NCBI GenBank assembly: GCA_030152985.1
Contig: JASLIE010000214.1
Location: 1 to 9,405 of the forward strand
Length of the DNA stretch: 9,405 nucleotides
Origin: Bacillaceae bacterium
GTDB taxonomy: Bacteria; Bacillota; Bacilli; Bacillales; Amphibacillaceae
Direction: 5' to 3'
Of the stretch, positions 7,193 to 9,405 are shown piece by piece; within the stretch, counting starts at the first letter, position 1; the number at the start of each line of letters is the position of its first letter. The notes below the pieces were generated by a model. The model was not told where the DNA came from, ran no database searches, and saw nothing but the letters and a program-made list of their open reading frames with translations. The position numbers were made by a program, and so were the translations under genes.

Positions 7193-7516
7193 TCACCACT
7201 GTGACCATTCTGTTTCAATCCATCCAAGCGATTTCAACCAACTAATGATGATTTTATCCTTTGTCGGCTCAAGCGCTTCTTCTGTACATTTATCATGCGG
7301 ACGATAATCTAATTGTTTTGCCATAGCAAGGTCTGAGTCCTCTAAGAAGTTTGTTGCATCAGCCTCCTCAAAACAAACAGGCGCAATATAACTGAGATAG
7401 GTATGCTCTAAAATAAGTCGCGTATCATCTCTTGCTTGCGTCTCTTTTTCAAAGATAAAGCCCCCAGCAAGTCCCAAGATGATTATCAAACCAATAATTA
7501 AAAAAGCTTTCTTCAT
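7193..7516 (-). CDS. Small membrane-anchored or secreted protein of unknown function
   Basis: I do not recognise this gene. It encodes about 107 residues starting MKKAFLIIGL. Residues 4-22 are a single strongly hydrophobic segment after two lysines, so it is either an uncleaved N-terminal anchor or a signal peptide; there is no lipobox cysteine. The remainder is hydrophilic and acidic and would lie outside the cytoplasm, with two cysteines (Cys48, Cys77) that could form a disulfide. The last 15 residues contain four tryptophans (93, 99, 104, 107). I chose ATG at 7516-7514 because GGTGG lies just upstream as a ribosome binding site and the Met-Lys-Lys start fits an export signal; GTG codons at 7528 and 7525 are in-frame alternatives. 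A TACAAT -10-like element is visible at 7548-7553 (reverse strand), but no convincing -35. It converges with trpA and shares its terminator. The coding call rests on the export-signal-like N-terminus, the ribosome binding site and the well-placed terminator. Confidence 0.72.
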   Translation of the reverse strand: MKKAFLIIGLIIILGLAGGFIFEKETQARDDTRLILEHTYLSYIAPVCFEEADATNFLEDSDLAMAKQLDYRPHDKCTEEALEPTKDKIIISWLKSLGWIETEWSQW

Positions 7517-7591
7517 TCTTTCCACCACACTTTATTAAGATAACTCTATTGTAACTAATTTTTATGAAAAGTATATGAAAAACTCATTCAT

Positions 7592-7607
7592 TCAAAAAAA
7601 CCTTTGA
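7592..7607. promoter_or_regulatory. Possible upstream cad operator-like inverted repeat
   Basis: TCAAA (7592-7596) and TTTGA (7603-7607) are separated by 6 nt, exactly the geometry of the stronger palindrome downstream of the -10 box. It lies 6 bp upstream of the cad -35 box. The central spacer is not palindromic, so this would be a weaker site; it could be chance in AT-rich DNA. Confidence 0.4.
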
Positions 7608-7613
7608 TTAAGA

Positions 7614-7642
7614 TTGACTTTATCTAAACATTATTTTATAGT
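7614..7642 (+). promoter_or_regulatory. Promoter of the cadC-cadA operon
   Basis: The -35 box is TTGACT (7614-7619) and the -10 box TATAGT (7637-7642), with a 17-bp spacer. Both hexamers are identical to those of the trp leader promoter. Transcription would start around 7649, inside the palindromic operator-like sequence, so repressor binding there would block initiation. Confidence 0.8.
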
Positions 7643-7646
7643 TAAT

Positions 7647-7670
7647 TCAATCAAACAATTATTTGAATGA
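7647..7670. promoter_or_regulatory. CadC-type operator (imperfect palindrome)
   Basis: A 24-bp dyad symmetric about 7658/7659 has only two mismatched pairs. Its core is TCAAA-CAATTA-TTTGA (7651-7666), with outer TCA (7647-7649) and TGA (7668-7670). It covers the expected transcription start and runs into the cadC ribosome binding site. AT-rich palindromes ending in TCAAA/TTTGA at this position are typical of ArsR/SmtB operators, including that of pI258 CadC. The assignment to CadC is inferred from position and similarity. Confidence 0.78.
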
Positions 7671-7681
7671 GGTGACCGACT

Positions 7682-8053
7682 ATGTCCGAAGTTATTTTAG
7701 ATCGATGTGATACATTTTGTCACGATGAGAAGTTAGTCAATGAAATTAAGCCCTTAATGACTGATATCATAGGTGTTGAAGACATATTCAAGGCGCTTTC
7801 AAATGAAAGTCGTCTCAAAATTGCCTATGCCCTAACCTTATCAGAAGAATTATGTGTGTGTGATATCGCATCAATTATTGGAGCAAGTATTGCAAGTACA
7901 TCGCACCACTTACGCCTACTACATAAAATGAAATTGACAAAACAACGCCGTGAAGGCAAGCTTGTTTTTTACTCACTAGATGACGACCATGTCAGACAGC
8001 TCGTTTATATTGCAATGGTTCACGCAAAGGAGGGAACAAGTCATGGCAAATAA
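7682..8053 (+). CDS. cadC: CadC-type ArsR/SmtB family metal-sensing repressor
   Basis: This is a homodimeric winged-helix repressor that releases its operator when it binds Cd, Pb, Zn or similar ions. The 123 residues align closely with staphylococcal CadC as I recall it. The N-terminal Cys9 and Cys13 (RCDTFCHDE) and helix alpha-3 Cys58 and Cys60 (ELCVCDI) provide the four thiol ligands of the alpha-3N metal site. Asp101, His103, His114 and Glu117 are placed to form the alpha-5 zinc site at the dimer interface. The recognition helix region is ASTSHHLRLLHK, followed by a wing (REGKLVFYSL). The ribosome binding site GAGGTGA (7669-7675) sits 6 nt before the ATG and touches the operator. The gene overlaps cadA by 11 nt. 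All expected metal ligands are present, so it should be functional; selectivity among metals cannot be told from the sequence. Confidence 0.94.
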   Translation: MSEVILDRCDTFCHDEKLVNEIKPLMTDIIGVEDIFKALSNESRLKIAYALTLSEELCVCDIASIIGASIASTSHHLRLLHKMKLTKQRREGKLVFYSLDDDHVRQLVYIAMVHAKEGTSHGK

Positions 8054-9405
8054 TTTAACAAAAGAGCAAGAATTCCAGCTCCAGGGCTTAACCTGTACAG
8101 ACTGCGCTGCTCAATTCGAACAAAATATTAAAGAGCTTGAAAATGTTGAATCTGTTAAGTTAAACTTTGGTGCTGCTAAAGTGACTGTGACCGGTGATGT
8201 GACAGTGAGTGACCTTGAAAAAGCTGGAGCATTTGATAATATTCGTGTTGCTGAAGCAAGTCGTAAGCGACAGTTTGAAAAAATCCCCTTTTTTAAAAAA
8301 CGACAAAATATACGAATGATGATTTCACTTGTTTTCGTTCTGATTGGTTACACTTTTTACTTTACACTCGGTGAGACTCACCCACTTGCCATTGCCTCAT
8401 TTTTAACAGGAATTGTTGCCGGTGGTTGGGATATGTTCAAAGTTGGTTTTAAGAACTTGGCTAAATTTATTTTTGACATGAAATCTTTAATGACCATTGC
8501 AATTATTGGTGCGGTTATTATTGGGGAATACGGAGAAGGGGCAGCTGTTGTTTTCTTATTCGCAGTAAGTGAGGCGCTTGAAGAGTTTTCAATTGAACGC
8601 GCACGAAAATCCATTCACTCACTCATGGAAATTGTGCCAAATACAGCTTTAATCCGGAAGAATAATGAACTCATCGAACGAGCTGTTGAAGACATTCAAA
8701 TTAATGACATCATGCTGATTAAGCCAGGTGAAAAAATTGCCATGGACGGGATCGTCATAAAAGGATCAAGCTCGATTAATGAAGCAACGATTACTGGGGA
8801 ATCTATGCCTGTTGCTAAAGAGATTGGTGATGAAGTCTTTTCAGGGACACTCAATGAAGAAGGTGCCCTTGAAGTAAGGGTTACTAAGCATGTTGAGGAT
8901 ACGGCCATTGCTAAAATTATTCATTTAGTTGAAGAAGCCCAAGCTGAAAAGGCACCCGCACAAAAGTTTGTAGACAAGTTTGCAAAATATTATACACCTG
9001 CAATCATTGTGCTTGCCTTGCTTGTTGCCCTCATCCCTCCTCTTGTCTTTTCAGCAGACTGGTCACATTGGGTTTATTTAGGCCTTGCGACACTGGTCGT
9101 TGGCTGTCCATGTGCACTCGTTATCTCAACACCTGTTGCCATTGTTACGGCAATTGGTAATGCAGCTAGAAATGGTGTCTTAATTAAAGGCGGTATTCAC
9201 TTAGAAGAAACAGGTCAATTAGAAGCTATTGCCTTTGATAAGACAGGCACACTGACAAAAGGAAGACCTGAGGTGACCCATATCTATCCGTTAAATCACA
9301 TGAGCGAAAGAAAAATCTTACAAATCGCAAGTGCCATTGAAAGCTTTTCACAGCATCCAATAGCAAGTGCAATTATTCGAAAAGCAAAAGCTGAAAATAT
9401 TGAAA
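8043..9405 (+). CDS. cadA: CadA-type Cd/Zn/Pb-exporting P1B-type ATPase (3' end outside the window)
   Basis: This membrane pump exports divalent soft metals at the cost of ATP. The frame stays open from ATG 8043 to the window end, giving 454 codons of the roughly 700 expected. In order there is one N-terminal heavy-metal-associated domain with GLTCTDCA (Cys18, Cys21), a first membrane helix at about 92-111, further helices at about 115-131 and 148-182, the actuator domain with TGES (251-254), a helix at about 320-338, the metal-transport motif CPC (355-357) in the next helix, the phosphorylated Asp399 in DKTGT, and the HP motif of the nucleotide-binding domain (438-439). The rest of the nucleotide domain, GDGxND and the last helices are missing only because the window ends. 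CPC plus a CadA-like SEALEEFSIERARKSIHSLM stretch points to the Cd/Zn/Pb group rather than copper pumps. The ribosome binding site AAAGGAGGG (8026-8034) lies 8 nt before the start, inside cadC; the 11-nt overlap suggests coupled translation. Confidence 0.95.
   Translation, partial: MANNLTKEQEFQLQGLTCTDCAAQFEQNIKELENVESVKLNFGAAKVTVTGDVTVSDLEKAGAFDNIRVAEASRKRQFEKIPFFKKRQNIRMMISLVFVLIGYTFYFTLGETHPLAIASFLTGIVAGGWDMFKVGFKNLAKFIFDMKSLMTIAIIGAVIIGEYGEGAAVVFLFAVSEALEEFSIERARKSIHSLMEIVPNTALIRKNNELIERAVEDIQINDIMLIKPGEKIAMDGIVIKGSSSINEATITGESMPVAKEIGDEVFSGTLNEEGALEVRVTKHVEDTAIAKIIHLVEEAQAEKAPAQKFVDKFAKYYTPAIIVLALLVALIPPLVFSADWSHWVYLGLATLVVGCPCALVISTPVAIVTAIGNAARNGVLIKGGIHLEETGQLEAIAFDKTGTLTKGRPEVTHIYPLNHMSERKILQIASAIESFSQHPIASAIIRKAKAENIE

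Noticed and set aside
8378..8908. Two minus-strand open frames (8378-8614 and 8696-8908)
   Set aside because: Both are opposite conserved CadA membrane and actuator-domain sequence; their low-complexity Ser/Ala/Pro-rich products are typical antisense shadows.
7682..9405. cadC-cadA as a recently acquired mobile resistance module
   Set aside because: cad operons often travel on plasmids or transposons, but no insertion sequence, terminal repeats, integrase or change in base composition is visible here.

Overview
The window looks like chromosomal DNA of an AT-rich Gram-positive bacterium of the class Bacilli (phylum Bacillota). The support is tRNA-Trp T-box riboswitches, strong AAAGGAGG-like ribosome binding sites, a trpEDCFBA gene order without trpG, and a CadC/CadA pair very like the staphylococcal pI258 type. 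The genus cannot be fixed from the sequence alone.

Layout: (1) 1-790 is the 3' part of an OppF/AppF-type peptide ABC transporter ATPase, closed by an intrinsic terminator. (2) 834-1425 is a gene-free regulatory region. It has one promoter followed by two complete, dissimilar T-box riboswitches in tandem, each with a UGG (Trp) specifier and its own terminator. (3) 1440-7142 is a tightly packed tryptophan operon, trpE-trpD-trpC-trpF-trpB-trpA, mostly with overlapping or nearly touching reading frames. It takes chorismate to L-tryptophan, but the glutaminase subunit (TrpG/PabA) is not encoded here and must come from elsewhere. A 14-bp hairpin terminator that can work in both directions follows trpA. 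(4) 7193-7516 on the minus strand is a small, unrecognised, membrane-anchored or secreted protein that converges on the trp operon. (5) 7592-9405 is a metal-resistance operon. A promoter flanked by two inverted repeats of identical geometry (TCAAA-N6-TTTGA) drives a CadC-type ArsR/SmtB repressor and a CadA-type Cd/Zn/Pb P1B-ATPase, which is cut by the window end.

How the parts work together: uncharged tRNA-Trp should be read twice by the tandem T-boxes before RNA polymerase reaches trpE, giving two-step control of the biosynthetic genes. CadC should repress its own gene and cadA until Cd, Pb, Zn or a similar ion binds its cysteine site.

I see no mobile element, CRISPR array, tRNA/rRNA gene or clearly new multigene system. 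The most interesting parts are the double T-box leader, the missing trpG with a divergent TrpE active-site helix, the paired cad operator-like sites, and the unrecognised Trp-tailed small protein.
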